DNA from: Proteiniborus ethanoligenes
Lineage (GTDB): Bacteria; Bacillota; Clostridia; Tissierellales; Proteiniboraceae
DNA: 64,000 bases
NCBI RefSeq assembly: GCF_900107485.1
Contig: NZ_FNQE01000005.1
Coordinates: 42,707-106,706 of the forward strand
Direction of reading: 5' to 3'
The notes below the pieces were generated by a model. The model saw only the letters and a list, made by a program, of their open reading frames with translations. It was not told the origin of the DNA and did no database searches. Numbering within the stretch: position 1 is the first letter of the stretch; each line of letters starts with the position of its first letter. A program made the position numbers and the translations under genes. Positions 19,327 through 28,010 of this stretch are shown here, one piece after another.

Positions 19327-20586
19327 TTATTTTCTATCCTTTACTGCCCTATCTCTACGTTCTAGCTGTATTGGTTCTAGGGATATCTCATTTCCTTGAA
19401 GCAGTCCCGCTACTCCTGTTATCCTATGCTCTCTTTCTCCTGTGCATACTGGACAGCTGCAATGGTCTGTGTAGCTTTCTGGCTCTGTATATGTGGTGAT
19501 AACTCCTTCAAAGTTTCTTAGAACTACTTTATTTGGAGACATAGATATTACATAATTAGGCATTACAGGCGTTTTTCCTCCTCCCCCTGGTGCATCTACT
19601 ACGAAGGTAGGTACTGCATAGCCTGATATATGTCCCCTTAAGCCTTCTATTATTTCTATTCCCTTTGATACAGGAGTTCTAAAATGTTCTATTCCCATAG
19701 AAAGGTCACATTGATATATATAATAGGGTCTTACTCTTATTTTAACTAGGTTAAGGACTAGCTCCCTCATTATGTGAACGCAGTCATTGACTCCTCTTAA
19801 TAGTACTGATTGATTGCCTAGTGGTATACCTGCATCTGCTAATTTTCCTATGGCTTTTTTTGATTCCTCTGTTATTTCCTTTGAATGGTTGAAGTGAGTG
19901 TTGAGCCATATTGGATGATATTTTTTAAGCATATTTACTAAATCATCTGTTATTCTCTGAGGCAATACTACAGGAGTTCTTGTGCCTATTCTTATAATCT
20001 CTACATGTGGTATTTCTCTTAATTTTTTTATTATGGTTTCTAATCTTTCATCTGATACTAATAGAGCATCTCCTCCAGAAAGTAATACATCTCTTACCTC
20101 TGGTGTGTTTTTAATATATTCTATAGATGCTTCTATTCTATCCATACCCATAGCTGAGTCATGCTGACCTGCAAATCTTCTTCTAGTACAATGCCTACAG
20201 TACATGGAGCATTGATCTGTAATTAGCATAAGGACTCGGTCTGGATATCTGTGAGTAAGTCCTGGCACTGGTGAATCCGCGTCTTCATGTAATGGGTCTT
20301 CCATGTCTGCAGAGCCTAGGTGGGTTTCCATGATTGTAGGTATGGCTTGCTTTCTAACGGGACAATCAGGGTCGTTATCATCCATCAATGAGGCATAGTA
20401 GGGTGTTATTCCCATTCTAAACTTCTTTAGGGTTTCTTCTATATTCTTTTCTTCTTTTCCTTCAAGGTTAATTATCTGTTTTAATCCTTCTACTGTTGTT
20501 ATTCTATTTCTAACCTGCCATTTCCAATCATCCCATTCTTCTTGGGTAACATTTTTCCACAGTTCTATATCTTTATAGGATCTCAC
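19327..20586 (-). CDS. kamA: Lysine 2,3-aminomutase
   Basis: 419 residues from the GTG at 20586, chosen because AAAGGAGG lies just upstream; a longer frame to 20691 is only translated repeat array. Radical-SAM enzyme that converts L-lysine to L-beta-lysine with PLP and a 4Fe-4S cluster. The cluster motif is CSMYCRHC (C-x3-C-x2-C), and the PLP-binding Lys is in PGGGGKTP. LLSGGDALL and NQSVLLRGVND are also typical. Length agrees with the Clostridium subterminale enzyme (416). First step of the operon pathway, followed by kamB 36 bases on. Confidence 0.97.
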   Translation of the reverse strand: MRSYKDIELWKNVTQEEWDDWKWQVRNRITTVEGLKQIINLEGKEEKNIEETLKKFRMGITPYYASLMDDNDPDCPVRKQAIPTIMETHLGSADMEDPLHEDADSPVPGLTHRYPDRVLMLITDQCSMYCRHCTRRRFAGQHDSAMGMDRIEASIEYIKNTPEVRDVLLSGGDALLVSDERLETIIKKLREIPHVEIIRIGTRTPVVLPQRITDDLVNMLKKYHPIWLNTHFNHSKEITEESKKAIGKLADAGIPLGNQSVLLRGVNDCVHIMRELVLNLVKIRVRPYYIYQCDLSMGIEHFRTPVSKGIEIIEGLRGHISGYAVPTFVVDAPGGGGKTPVMPNYVISMSPNKVVLRNFEGVITTYTEPESYTDHCSCPVCTGEREHRITGVAGLLQGNEISLEPIQLERRDRAVKDRK

Positions 20587-20608
20587 TTGATAACCTCCTT
20601 TATTTATT

Positions 20609-20894
20609 GAACAGTAGTTAAACAGTGGTTGAGCAGTAGTTGAACAGTAGTTGAGCAGTAGTTGAACAGTAGTTAAACAATCGTTAAACAATCGTTAAAC
20701 AATCGTTAAACAATCGTTAAACAATCGTTAAACTACCGTTAAACAATCGTTAAACTACCGTTAAACAATCGTTAAACTACCGTTAAACAATCGTTAAACT
20801 ACCGTTAAACAATCGTTAAACTATCGTTACACTATTGTTAAACTATCGTTACACTATCGTTAAACTATTGTTAAACTATCGTTCCCCTACCGTT
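20609..20894. repeat. Tandem array C: 26 units of an 11-bp repeat between kdd and kamA
   Basis: Exactly 26 head-to-tail 11-mers. From the left: GAACAGTAGTT-type x6 (with GAGCAGTAGTT and AAACAGTGGTT variants) next to kamA, AAACAATCGTT x5, then alternating AAACTACCGTT/AAACAATCGTT, then AAACTATCGTT/ACACTATTGTT types, ending CCCCTACCGTT two bases from the kdd stop. The reverse complement of this order closely matches array B at 16331, so the two arrays form a 290-bp imperfect inverted repeat around kamABC. Confidence 0.95.
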
Positions 20895-20896
20895 CC

Positions 20897-21934
20897 TTAA
20901 CCGTACAGTTCTTCGTAAATCTTTCTTAGAGTTTCGCTTTCTCTCATTATCTGTAGTGCTATTTCTGCATGACCTTTTGTATAGCCATTTCCTACTATCA
21001 TGGTTACGTCCTTGCCTACGCCTTCTGCTCCAAGGGCTGCTTTTGTAAAGCTGGTTGCCATGCTAAAGAAGTAAATAAGTCCTTCATTTTTTGTTGATAA
21101 TATACTTGTCATTTCTGTATTTGGTATGTTGACACAGTTTATAGTTACATCTGCCATTCTTCCGTTTGTGAGCTCTTTAACTTTGTCGTGTAATGCTAGG
21201 GCATCTGTTGCATCTACTTTAATATATTCATCTGCTAAATTAGCTCCTTTAGCTCTGGCTACGCTTTTATCTGTACTCCCTACACATATAACTTTTCCTG
21301 TTACTCCAACTCTTTTCTTTGCTTCGTACAAGCAAAGCATACCTGATTTTCCTGTTCCTCCTATGACCACTACATAGTCTCCAGGCTTTACTAGCTTTGC
21401 AGCCTGTGCTGGTGCTCCTGCAACGTCAAGAACTGATAATGCTAGGTTTTCTGGTAAATCCTTTGGTAATACTGCATATATTCCACTTTGAAATAATATT
21501 GCTTTTCCTTTTATATCTACTTGGTCTATATCTTTTCTGGTTTCTAGGAATTCATCTATCCTGAGTGGTGTAAGTGATAGTGAAACTAGTGTGGCTATTT
21601 TATCTCCTACTTTTAAATCTGTCTTTCCTTCTAGTGCAGGTCCTATTTTTTCAACTGTACCTATGAGCATACCCCCTGAGCCTGTTACAGGGTTCTGGTG
21701 CTTTCCTCTTGTGGCTACGATGTTTTTCATGATTTCTTTGATTTTTTCTATATCGCCTTGGGCTTCTTCTTTTATTTGTGTAAAGCTTGCTGAATCAATA
21801 TTAAGCGTTTGTACGTCTATAAGTATTTCATTGTCGTAAATCTCCATGTCATTGTCAATTTTAAGTGCTGGCTGAGGTAATACTCCCTTTGGCTCAATAA
21901 CTCTGTGTGTTCCGTATGGACATCCTTTTTTCAT
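20897..21934 (-). CDS. kdd: L-erythro-3,5-diaminohexanoate dehydrogenase
   Basis: 345 residues. It oxidatively deaminates 3,5-diaminohexanoate, the KamDE product, to 5-amino-3-oxohexanoate with NAD(P). The nucleotide-binding fold is visible at DYVVVIGGTGKSGMLCLYEAKK; the N-terminus MKKGCPYGTHRVIEPKGVLPQPA is characteristic of Kdd. First gene of the operon, with GGGAGGA before its ATG and a sigma-54 promoter about 115 bases upstream. The next pathway genes (kce, kal) are not in this window. Confidence 0.95.
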   Translation of the reverse strand: MKKGCPYGTHRVIEPKGVLPQPALKIDNDMEIYDNEILIDVQTLNIDSASFTQIKEEAQGDIEKIKEIMKNIVATRGKHQNPVTGSGGMLIGTVEKIGPALEGKTDLKVGDKIATLVSLSLTPLRIDEFLETRKDIDQVDIKGKAILFQSGIYAVLPKDLPENLALSVLDVAGAPAQAAKLVKPGDYVVVIGGTGKSGMLCLYEAKKRVGVTGKVICVGSTDKSVARAKGANLADEYIKVDATDALALHDKVKELTNGRMADVTINCVNIPNTEMTSILSTKNEGLIYFFSMATSFTKAALGAEGVGKDVTMIVGNGYTKGHAEIALQIMRESETLRKIYEELYG

Positions 21935-22048
21935 TAATAATTCCTCCCTTAATAGATTGTTAAATAATTGATGAATTTAGTTATGAAAACGTTTGTTTTA
22001 AGAAAAATACATAAATGCCTTACTCTATATAGTCCATAGATATTATTA

Positions 22049-22064
22049 TGCAATACTTATGCCA
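22049..22064 (-). promoter_or_regulatory. Sigma-54 (-24/-12) promoter of the kdd-kam operon
   Basis: On the minus strand TGGCATA, four bases, TTGCA: an almost exact match to TGGCAYR-N4-TTGCW with correct 16-base length. Transcription would start near 22038, about 100 bases before kdd. The divergent-style neighbour upstream is a sigma-54 activator gene. No clear activator palindrome was seen. Confidence 0.8.
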
Positions 22065-22120
22065 TTTAATGCAAATAATTGCTCTATATTCCTAATGTCT
22101 ATTTTAGGCTATTTGAACAT

Positions 22121-22175
22121 AAAAAAACTGAAGCACGAGATTAAATAAACAATATTCTTGTCTCATACTTCAGTT
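22121..22175 (-). terminator. Rho-independent terminator of the sigma-54 activator gene
   Basis: A 16-bp stem with G-U pairs (22125-22140 with 22160-22175, AAACTGAAG matching CTTCAGTTT) followed on the minus strand by TTTTTTT. Confidence 0.8.
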
Positions 22176-22200
22176 TGTGTGCCGATTTTTGGGCATAATT

Positions 22201-22250
22201 TTAGTTGTTAGTTGTTAGCTAAGAACTAACAACTAAGAGCTAAGAACTAA
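22201..22250. repeat. Palindromic heptamer repeat at the end of the activator gene
   Basis: GTTAGTT/GTTAGCT words followed by their complements AAGAACTAACAACTAAG, giving a hairpin. The activator stop codon (TAG, 22247-22249) lies inside it. Confidence 0.75.
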
Positions 22251-23662
22251 ATACTAAAAAGTTTGTATTTCTTAATCTTATACTGTAGTGTTTGCCTAGG
22301 AATGTCTAGCTCCTCTGCTGTTTTTGTTATATTCCAATCTGTGGATAGAAGTGCTTTATGAATAAGTGTTTTTTCAGTTTGCTCTATAGTTTCCTTTAGG
22401 GATTTTCCCATATAAGAATCATCCCCTTGATAATTCCCTTGTTCAGCTTGATTCCCGAAAAGAACTGTGCCTATTGTATGTTGAAGCTTTATAGTATCTG
22501 TGTCGTATAAGGTCATTATGCCTTCTATTAAATGCTCTAGCTCTCTAACGTTTCCAGGCCAAGAGAAATTTATCAACAGATTCATAACTTCAGAATCTAT
22601 TTTATTCACATTTTTCCCTAGAATTCTATTGTACTTGTTGACAAAATGGTTTGCCAATATGGGGATATCATCAGGTCTATCTTTTAATTCTGGAATGTTT
22701 ATAGAAACTACATTTAATCTATAATAGAGATCTCTTCTAAGAAGATTTTCTTTTATAGCCTTTTCTGGCGGTATATTTGTAGCAGCTATTATTCTCACAT
22801 CTACTAAGGTTGTCTTCACCTGTCCTACTCTTCTTATGGAACCATCTTGTATGACCCTTAAAAGCTTCGCTTGAAGGTCTAGAGGCATTGAGTTTATCTC
22901 ATCTAATAGTAGGGTTCCTCCATCTGCTACTTCAAATAGTCCAGGTCTGTCCTCTGCTCCTGTAAAGCCTCCTCTTGCTGTGCCAAAAAGAATACCTTCT
23001 AATAGATTACTTGGCAGAGCAGCACAATTTTGTGCTATGAAGGGCTTGCTCCTTCTTGGGCTAGCATTGTGTATAGATTGGACAAATAGCTCCTTTCCCG
23101 TTCCTGTTTCTCCATATATGAGAACTGGGGAAGATGTGCCTGCAGCCTTTAAGGCAAGAGACTTTATCCTAAGCATTTCTGTGTTTTGTCCTATAATGTC
23201 CGCAAAGGTAAAGCTAGCTGTTCCTTGGTTTTTGGGTTTCAATTTGTTCTCAGTAATATATAGCTCCTTTTGTAAATCTACTATTTTTTCAGATAGCTTT
23301 CTTACTTCTGTAATATCTCTAGATATTTCTAAGGCTCCCACTATACGTCCTTTTGATTTTAAGGGCATAGATGAATTTATGGTGGTTATTTTGTCTCCTT
23401 TGTAATTAATAAAGGTTTGCTCTACATTGTATATGGGTTGACCTGTTCTAATCACTTTCAGGAGAGTGCTTGTATCATGGGATAAGGATGGATATATTTC
23501 AAGTATGTGCCTGCCAATGGCTTTCTCTCTATCTATTTCATCTAGCTTTAGTGCAAATGTATTATAGTATATTATTTTTCCTGTATGGTCTATTATGTGT
23601 ATGCCTTCTTGAATATTATCTAATATCTCTACAATGTTTTCTTTGAGAAAGGATTCTATCAT
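22247..23662 (-). CDS. PAS-domain sigma-54-dependent transcriptional activator
   Basis: 471 residues. PAS domain (about 8-120, DNIQEGIHIIDHTGKIIYYN), AAA+ sigma-54 interaction domain with Walker A GETGTGKE (184-191), loop GGFTGA (about 231-236; the usual form is GAFTGA), Walker B GGTLLLDEINSM, and a C-terminal Fis-type helix-turn-helix (WNITKTAEELDIPRQTLQYKI). It binds upstream sites and opens sigma-54 polymerase complexes. Its place beside a sigma-54 promoter for kdd suggests it switches on lysine fermentation; the PAS ligand is unknown. ATG with GGGAGG upstream. Confidence 0.95.
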   Translation of the reverse strand: MIESFLKENIVEILDNIQEGIHIIDHTGKIIYYNTFALKLDEIDREKAIGRHILEIYPSLSHDTSTLLKVIRTGQPIYNVEQTFINYKGDKITTINSSMPLKSKGRIVGALEISRDITEVRKLSEKIVDLQKELYITENKLKPKNQGTASFTFADIIGQNTEMLRIKSLALKAAGTSSPVLIYGETGTGKELFVQSIHNASPRRSKPFIAQNCAALPSNLLEGILFGTARGGFTGAEDRPGLFEVADGGTLLLDEINSMPLDLQAKLLRVIQDGSIRRVGQVKTTLVDVRIIAATNIPPEKAIKENLLRRDLYYRLNVVSINIPELKDRPDDIPILANHFVNKYNRILGKNVNKIDSEVMNLLINFSWPGNVRELEHLIEGIMTLYDTDTIKLQHTIGTVLFGNQAEQGNYQGDDSYMGKSLKETIEQTEKTLIHKALLSTDWNITKTAEELDIPRQTLQYKIKKYKLFSI

Positions 23663-23709
23663 TAAAATACCTCCCGCTTAATTTTAGGCTCTTAGTGCTT
23701 AAAATTGGG

Positions 23710-23764
23710 CTGTGGAATTAGTTCTTAGTTGTTAGATAAGAACTAGGAACTAAGAACGAACAGC
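23710..23764. repeat. Palindromic heptamer repeat
   Basis: CTGTGGAATTAGTTCTTAG on the left pairs imperfectly with CTAAGAACGAACAG on the right, with TTAGTTG words between. Same family as 6073, 22201 and 28011. It lies between the activator start and the DUF1934 gene end. Confidence 0.7.
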
Positions 23765-23769
23765 TACAA

Positions 23770-24186
23770 TTACATTATATCTATTGTGAGATGATTATTA
23801 CTTTCTAAGGAGTCTAAGATATTGAGTCTATATGAAAGGTCTATACTTCCTTTTCCTGCTTCAGAAATGTTAATATCCAAATCATTTGTCATAACCTCCA
23901 TGGTCATGTCACCATACATGGTCTCGTATTCGGATACATGCTTTTTCCCTTTTTCGAATATGAGTTTTGAGGTATTATTTCCAAATCTTTTCATGGATAC
24001 TTTTTGTCCTTGTATTTTAAGAGTTGTAGTAGAGCCTTCCATGCCTGATATTTCTGATTCATCATATACTAAATAGTATGCTCCATTTTTATTGTAGAAC
24101 TTTCCTTCTGTTATAAGCTCTATTACGCTTTCTTCTCCTTCTAAGCTTTTCTGCTTACCTTTAATCTTAAGCATTACATCCTTCAT
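23770..24186 (-). CDS. DUF1934 (YwiB-like) small calycin-fold protein
   Basis: 138 residues, cytoplasmic, no signal. The pattern fits the DUF1934 family: an opening VMLKIKGKQ strand, a central YYLVYDESEISGMEGSTTTLKI hairpin, RFGNNTSKLIFEKGKKHVSEYETMYGDM, and the closing LDINISEAGKGSIDLSYRLNI. Members are small beta-barrels of unknown function found across Firmicutes. It starts 11 bases after murI ends, with AGGAGG before the ATG, so it is likely co-transcribed with murI. Confidence 0.8.
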   Translation of the reverse strand: MKDVMLKIKGKQKSLEGEESVIELITEGKFYNKNGAYYLVYDESEISGMEGSTTTLKIQGQKVSMKRFGNNTSKLIFEKGKKHVSEYETMYGDMTMEVMTNDLDINISEAGKGSIDLSYRLNILDSLESNNHLTIDIM

Positions 24187-24197
24187 AAAATTGCCTC

Positions 24198-25004
24198 CTA
24201 TAGGTTCTCTATATCTACCTTTTCTATACTTAATATATTCTTGTTCATTATGTTGCCACCAATTCTTCTGAACTTTTCCGGGTCATCACTTACAAAGTAC
24301 TTGTATACTGGCTTCTCCATTTTATCTGATAATAAATCCTTTTGTTTCAATAGGCTTTTTATTTCCTTTGCTGTTTCAAAAGCAGGGTTCACTAATGACA
24401 CCTTTTCTCCCACTACCTTTGATAGGGTATATCTTAGTATTGGATAATGAGTACAGCCCAGCACTAATGTATCTATTTCATGCTCCTTTAATTCCAAAAG
24501 GTACTTTTCTGCGGTTATCATAGCTACATCAGTATCTTCCCATCCATCCTCTACTATTTGCACAAATAGAGGACATGCCACTCCTATTACTTCTGCATTT
24601 TTATTGAGAGCTCTAATAGAGTTTTGGTAAGCATAGCTATTTATGGTTGAAGTAGTGCCTATTACACCAATTTTATTGTTTCTTGTAGTAGAATTTGTAG
24701 CCCTAGCCCCTGGTTGTATAACTCCTAGTATAGGAACTTTAAATTCCTTTAATGCTTCTTCATATGCCAATGCACTTGCTGTATTACAGGCTATAACTAT
24801 TGCCTTTACATCCTTGCTAAGTAAAAATTTTATACATTGAAATGCATACTTAATTACTGTTTCTTTAGATTTTGTTCCATATGGTATCCTAGCTGTGTCA
24901 CCAAAATATATTATATTCTCATGAGGAAGCTGTTCTGATATCTCTTTTAGTACTGTAAGTCCTCCTATGCCTGAATCGAATATTCCTATTGGTCTATTAT
25001 CCAT
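24198..25004 (-). CDS. murI: Glutamate racemase
   Basis: 268 residues. Interconverts L- and D-glutamate, supplying D-Glu for peptidoglycan. PIGIFDSGIGGLTVLKEI is the usual N-terminus. The two catalytic cysteines are in VIACNTASALAYE and LVLGCTHYPIL. FGDTARIPYGTKS is also a family block. Cofactor-independent enzyme in the cytoplasm. ATG after GGAGGC. The DUF1934 gene follows directly. Confidence 0.97.
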   Translation of the reverse strand: MDNRPIGIFDSGIGGLTVLKEISEQLPHENIIYFGDTARIPYGTKSKETVIKYAFQCIKFLLSKDVKAIVIACNTASALAYEEALKEFKVPILGVIQPGARATNSTTRNNKIGVIGTTSTINSYAYQNSIRALNKNAEVIGVACPLFVQIVEDGWEDTDVAMITAEKYLLELKEHEIDTLVLGCTHYPILRYTLSKVVGEKVSLVNPAFETAKEIKSLLKQKDLLSDKMEKPVYKYFVSDDPEKFRRIGGNIMNKNILSIEKVDIENL

Positions 25005-25081
25005 GATTTGCCTCCTTGATTCTATGTCTTATTTTATATTAAGTATATTATATGACATAAAAAATGAAAAGGCTAACAAAA

Positions 25082-25110
25082 AAATCAGAGAAGCTATTAT
25101 TCTCTGATTT
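25082..25110 (-). terminator. Terminator of the sleB-ypeB operon
   Basis: AAATCAGAGA (25082-25091) pairs with TCTCTGATTT (25101-25110), followed on the minus strand by a run of T. The stem overlaps the first bases of the ypeB stop codon. Confidence 0.85.
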
Positions 25111-26476
25111 AAAATGTTAATGTTCCATTTTCATCTTGTATTATTTGGAGTATCTTTTCCTCTTTTCCTTCCAATGCATTTATATACACTATATAATCGC
25201 TGCCTTTATATTTGCCTTTGAATTCGTAGCATAATACTTCCTTTGACCCTCCCTTTGGAATTATAGCAAGCCTTACACTATCTATATCAAAGTCTAATCT
25301 TACTTTACCTCTGGCTTCCTCTTGTGTAATAGCAGCCTTTGGTATGTCTCTTTTGTGGTGAGCATGTAAGTATGTAGCTGCATCAAAGCCTACTATCTCA
25401 CCATTATCAAGGGCTACCTTAACCTTTATTAAATCTGGATATACTGTAACATCTCCTTCTGAGTAAGCGAAGTTAAATAAAGCTGTACCATCATATCTTA
25501 GAGAGTAATTTGGTTCCATTCCCTTGTAGCCTTTTTCTTCTAAGAATTTCAGTGCTCTGTCCTGTCCTTGCTTCATGGAAAGACTTATCCTGCTTACGCT
25601 CCTTGGATTTACCATCCATACTACCTGACCTCCTTGTTTGCTTACACTAATATAAGAGCCAGCTCCGTCTCTACTATTTTCTGTTGATATGATAAATGTA
25701 TGAGATGGTATAGTTGCAACCTTATCTATATGCTCTCCTTCCTCAAACAAGGTTAGCTTCCATGTCTGTTTGTCTCCAAGAAAGTTTTGGGCTATTATTT
25801 TTGCTTCTTCTACAGTAACCTTTTTCTCTCCTAAACCTTTAGGCTTCATGTTCATAACCTGGTCTGAAAATGGGCCATCATATATTAGCTCAGGATATTT
25901 TGTCATTTCTTCTTCAAGCTTTACCAAGCTAGTGTTTAACATGTTTTCATTTGCTTTTCTTAAGCCTTTTCTCTCTCCTTGCTCTACTCTGCTTAAAGTA
26001 ACCTCACCCTTCATTATTTTATCATGGAGTGACGACATCTCCCTGGTTAGATAAGCAGAATAATCCTGTAGCTTAAATAATGCTTCTCTCTGTTTGCTGT
26101 CTAAATCTTTGCCCTCTAAATGCTGATCAACCAATGCATAGCTATAATCTGCTACTTGTGTTAAGTACTTTTGTGTTTTACTTATATCACTATGGCTTAC
26201 TGGCATTTGAGATAATTTATCTTGGGCCATATTAGCCTGCTGCATTATTTGTGTCATTAGGAGTATGTTTTGTTCTTTTGAGTCTGATAGCAATGCCTTA
26301 GATAGTGCTACTTGAACATTTGCTATATGGGCCTTAGTATCATAGAAAAGTCTTTGATAATCATTGTTTAAAGCTGTTTTATATTCATTTTTGAGTTGAT
26401 ATTGATAGGTTCCCCACACGCCTACAGCTAAGAGAGCTATTGCTAATATTGCTGAGGTTATTCTATTTCTATTCAA
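25109..26476 (-). CDS. ypeB: Spore germination protein YpeB
   Basis: 455 residues. An N-terminal membrane anchor (residues 7-24) is followed by a helical YpeB region and C-terminal PepSY-type repeats (VTVEEAKIIAQNFLG, ISMKQGQDRALKFLEEKGY-type, ITQEEARGKVRLDFD). YpeB holds and stabilises SleB in the dormant spore inner membrane or cortex and is degraded at germination. It follows sleB by 14 bases, the standard pairing. The start lies after GGGAGGTGATTATA. Confidence 0.95.
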   Translation of the reverse strand: MNRNRITSAILAIALLAVGVWGTYQYQLKNEYKTALNNDYQRLFYDTKAHIANVQVALSKALLSDSKEQNILLMTQIMQQANMAQDKLSQMPVSHSDISKTQKYLTQVADYSYALVDQHLEGKDLDSKQREALFKLQDYSAYLTREMSSLHDKIMKGEVTLSRVEQGERKGLRKANENMLNTSLVKLEEEMTKYPELIYDGPFSDQVMNMKPKGLGEKKVTVEEAKIIAQNFLGDKQTWKLTLFEEGEHIDKVATIPSHTFIISTENSRDGAGSYISVSKQGGQVVWMVNPRSVSRISLSMKQGQDRALKFLEEKGYKGMEPNYSLRYDGTALFNFAYSEGDVTVYPDLIKVKVALDNGEIVGFDAATYLHAHHKRDIPKAAITQEEARGKVRLDFDIDSVRLAIIPKGGSKEVLCYEFKGKYKGSDYIVYINALEGKEEKILQIIQDENGTLTF

Positions 26477-26490
26477 TTATAATCACCTCC

Positions 26491-27210
26491 CTAATTTCCA
26501 AACCAGTGCTTACCTATTTTGATAATTACTTGTCTTGACCATATCCATTTGCTTGTGGCTGTTACAGGATTCCAATAATATCTACAGCCATAGGTAGGAT
26601 CCCATCCGTTGATTGAATCCCTTGCTGCTTTTATTGAATCTTTATCAGGCTCTAGGTTTATTTGTCCGTCAGCAACTGCTGTAAATGCTAACGGCTGGTA
26701 TATAACCCCTGCTATTGTATTGGGAAACGAAGGATGCTTCACTCTGTTTAATATGACTGCTCCTACTGCAACCTTTCCTACATATGGCTCTCCCCTTGCC
26801 TCTCCGTGTATTGCTTTTGCTATTAAATATACATCTCCTTCTCTGCTAAGCCCTGTGCTTGCAGGTGCTTCTGCTGTAGTCAGTGAGATTCCTATTGCCT
26901 TAGCAGTAGCAGGGCCTACTACTCCATCCTCTGTTAATCCATTTGCTCTTTGAAACCTTCTTACTGCTCTGTATGTGGAAGGTCCATATATTCCATCTAC
27001 GTTGTCAAAATAGTATCCCCATTGAGAAAGCTTTGATTGTACTTTCCTTACATCTTCTCCTCGAGAGCCCCAGTACAATGTTCTTGTCTGTGGCTGTAGC
27101 ATTGCAGACTCTTTTGCTTGTGCTGAATACATCCTTTGGTTTACATATAGAGTACCACCTACAAATGCTACTAATATAAATATACTTAAATATAGAACTG
27201 CTTTTTTCAA
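26491..27210 (-). CDS. sleB: Spore cortex-lytic enzyme SleB
   Basis: 239 residues. Signal/anchor (residues 1-25), peptidoglycan-binding domain type 1 (about 46-108, LYWGSRGEDVRKVQSKL to GVVGPATAKAIG), and a C-terminal hydrolase_2 lytic transglycosylase domain with the catalytic Glu in KAIHGEARGEP. It cleaves muramic-delta-lactam cortex peptidoglycan during germination. It is co-transcribed with ypeB. Start ATG? The codon at 27208-27210 is TTG-like in context (AAA-TTG), preceded by GGGAGGATAAAA. Confidence 0.95.
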   Translation of the reverse strand: MKKAVLYLSIFILVAFVGGTLYVNQRMYSAQAKESAMLQPQTRTLYWGSRGEDVRKVQSKLSQWGYYFDNVDGIYGPSTYRAVRRFQRANGLTEDGVVGPATAKAIGISLTTAEAPASTGLSREGDVYLIAKAIHGEARGEPYVGKVAVGAVILNRVKHPSFPNTIAGVIYQPLAFTAVADGQINLEPDKDSIKAARDSINGWDPTYGCRYYWNPVTATSKWIWSRQVIIKIGKHWFGN

Positions 27211-27308
27211 TTTTATCCTCCCTTCCTATGTTATGATTATTTATTTCAGTTATTTTATCTTCTGTAAAAATGCTCATATTTATACAATGTTTTTAGGACA
27301 TAAAATGA

Positions 27309-27341
27309 AAAAGCTGACAAACATTTATTGCTTGTCAGCTA
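27309..27341 (-). terminator. Terminator of spoIIR
   Basis: AGCTGACAA (27312-27320) pairs with TTGTCAGCT (27332-27340). On the minus strand the second arm is followed by TTTTTC. The spoIIR stop codon lies in the loop. Confidence 0.85.
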
Positions 27342-28008
27342 CGAATATCTTAGCAAATTGTATTTTCCCTTTTTCATACAGTTCGACTAATTTTGATTTC
27401 AATAATATTGGTGCTTCTTCTTCCTTTGCATTTAATATGCTTTTAAATTCTTCCTCGGATAAAGCTTTTTTTAACTCTTCTATTGTTGTATTAGTAGTTA
27501 AGCCATTTGTTATATCTATAAAGCATAGTGGCGGAAACATGACACACCACCAGTTTTGTCCTTTCCCTTCTCCTATGACTACCTTTAGAGCCTGATACTC
27601 TCCTGCTGGCAATGTAAAATCACCATAGGATTTTGTTGGGAAATTGAAATTATCTAACCATACTGCTACTTCATATTCTTTATTGTTTGCTTTTACCTCT
27701 TTAAGTGCTATGTACTTTATATTATCTATGTTTTCAGATACTATTTTTCTAGTTGTATCTATTGAATCTGAATTTTTTAGACTATCATTCATTTGAGCAA
27801 TTATCTCATCTCTTACCTTAAGCTTTAGATCTTGGTCCTCTTTAGAATCACTGTTAGCTACTACATGTAATCTTATTAGCTTATTCTTATATGTTTCACT
27901 ACTTCTTTCTAAGCCTTTTGCATATACAAGTCCTATAGATAGGATTAATATTATTAGACTTATTAGTAATTTTTTGTATTTACTATTTTTAGAGTTCACA
28001 GTTTTCAC
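27325..28008 (-). CDS. spoIIR: Stage II sporulation protein R
   Basis: 227 residues. Secreted signalling protein made in the forespore that triggers SpoIIGA to process pro-sigma-E in the mother cell. An N-terminal signal/anchor (about 12-30) is followed by the family hallmarks LIRLHVVANSDSKEDQDLKLKVRDEI and a GEGKGQNWWCVMFPPLCFID motif. A repeat cluster sits immediately upstream (28011-28175), so its promoter must lie within or beyond these repeats. Confidence 0.96.
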   Translation of the reverse strand: MKTVNSKNSKYKKLLISLIILILSIGLVYAKGLERSSETYKNKLIRLHVVANSDSKEDQDLKLKVRDEIIAQMNDSLKNSDSIDTTRKIVSENIDNIKYIALKEVKANNKEYEVAVWLDNFNFPTKSYGDFTLPAGEYQALKVVIGEGKGQNWWCVMFPPLCFIDITNGLTTNTTIEELKKALSEEEFKSILNAKEEEAPILLKSKLVELYEKGKIQFAKIFVADKQ

Positions 28009-28010
28009 TC

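Noticed and set aside
20587..20691. Longer kamA start with 35 extra residues
   Set aside because: The extra residues are translated repeat units, and the ribosome site lies just before the GTG at 20586.
16331..20894. CRISPR array
   Set aside because: The 11-bp units are head to tail without spacers, there are no cas genes, and units are far shorter than CRISPR repeats.
21935..22246. Lysine or cobalamin riboswitch before kdd
   Set aside because: None of the conserved boxes of either class is visible; the region is explained by the sigma-54 promoter, a terminator and a repeat.
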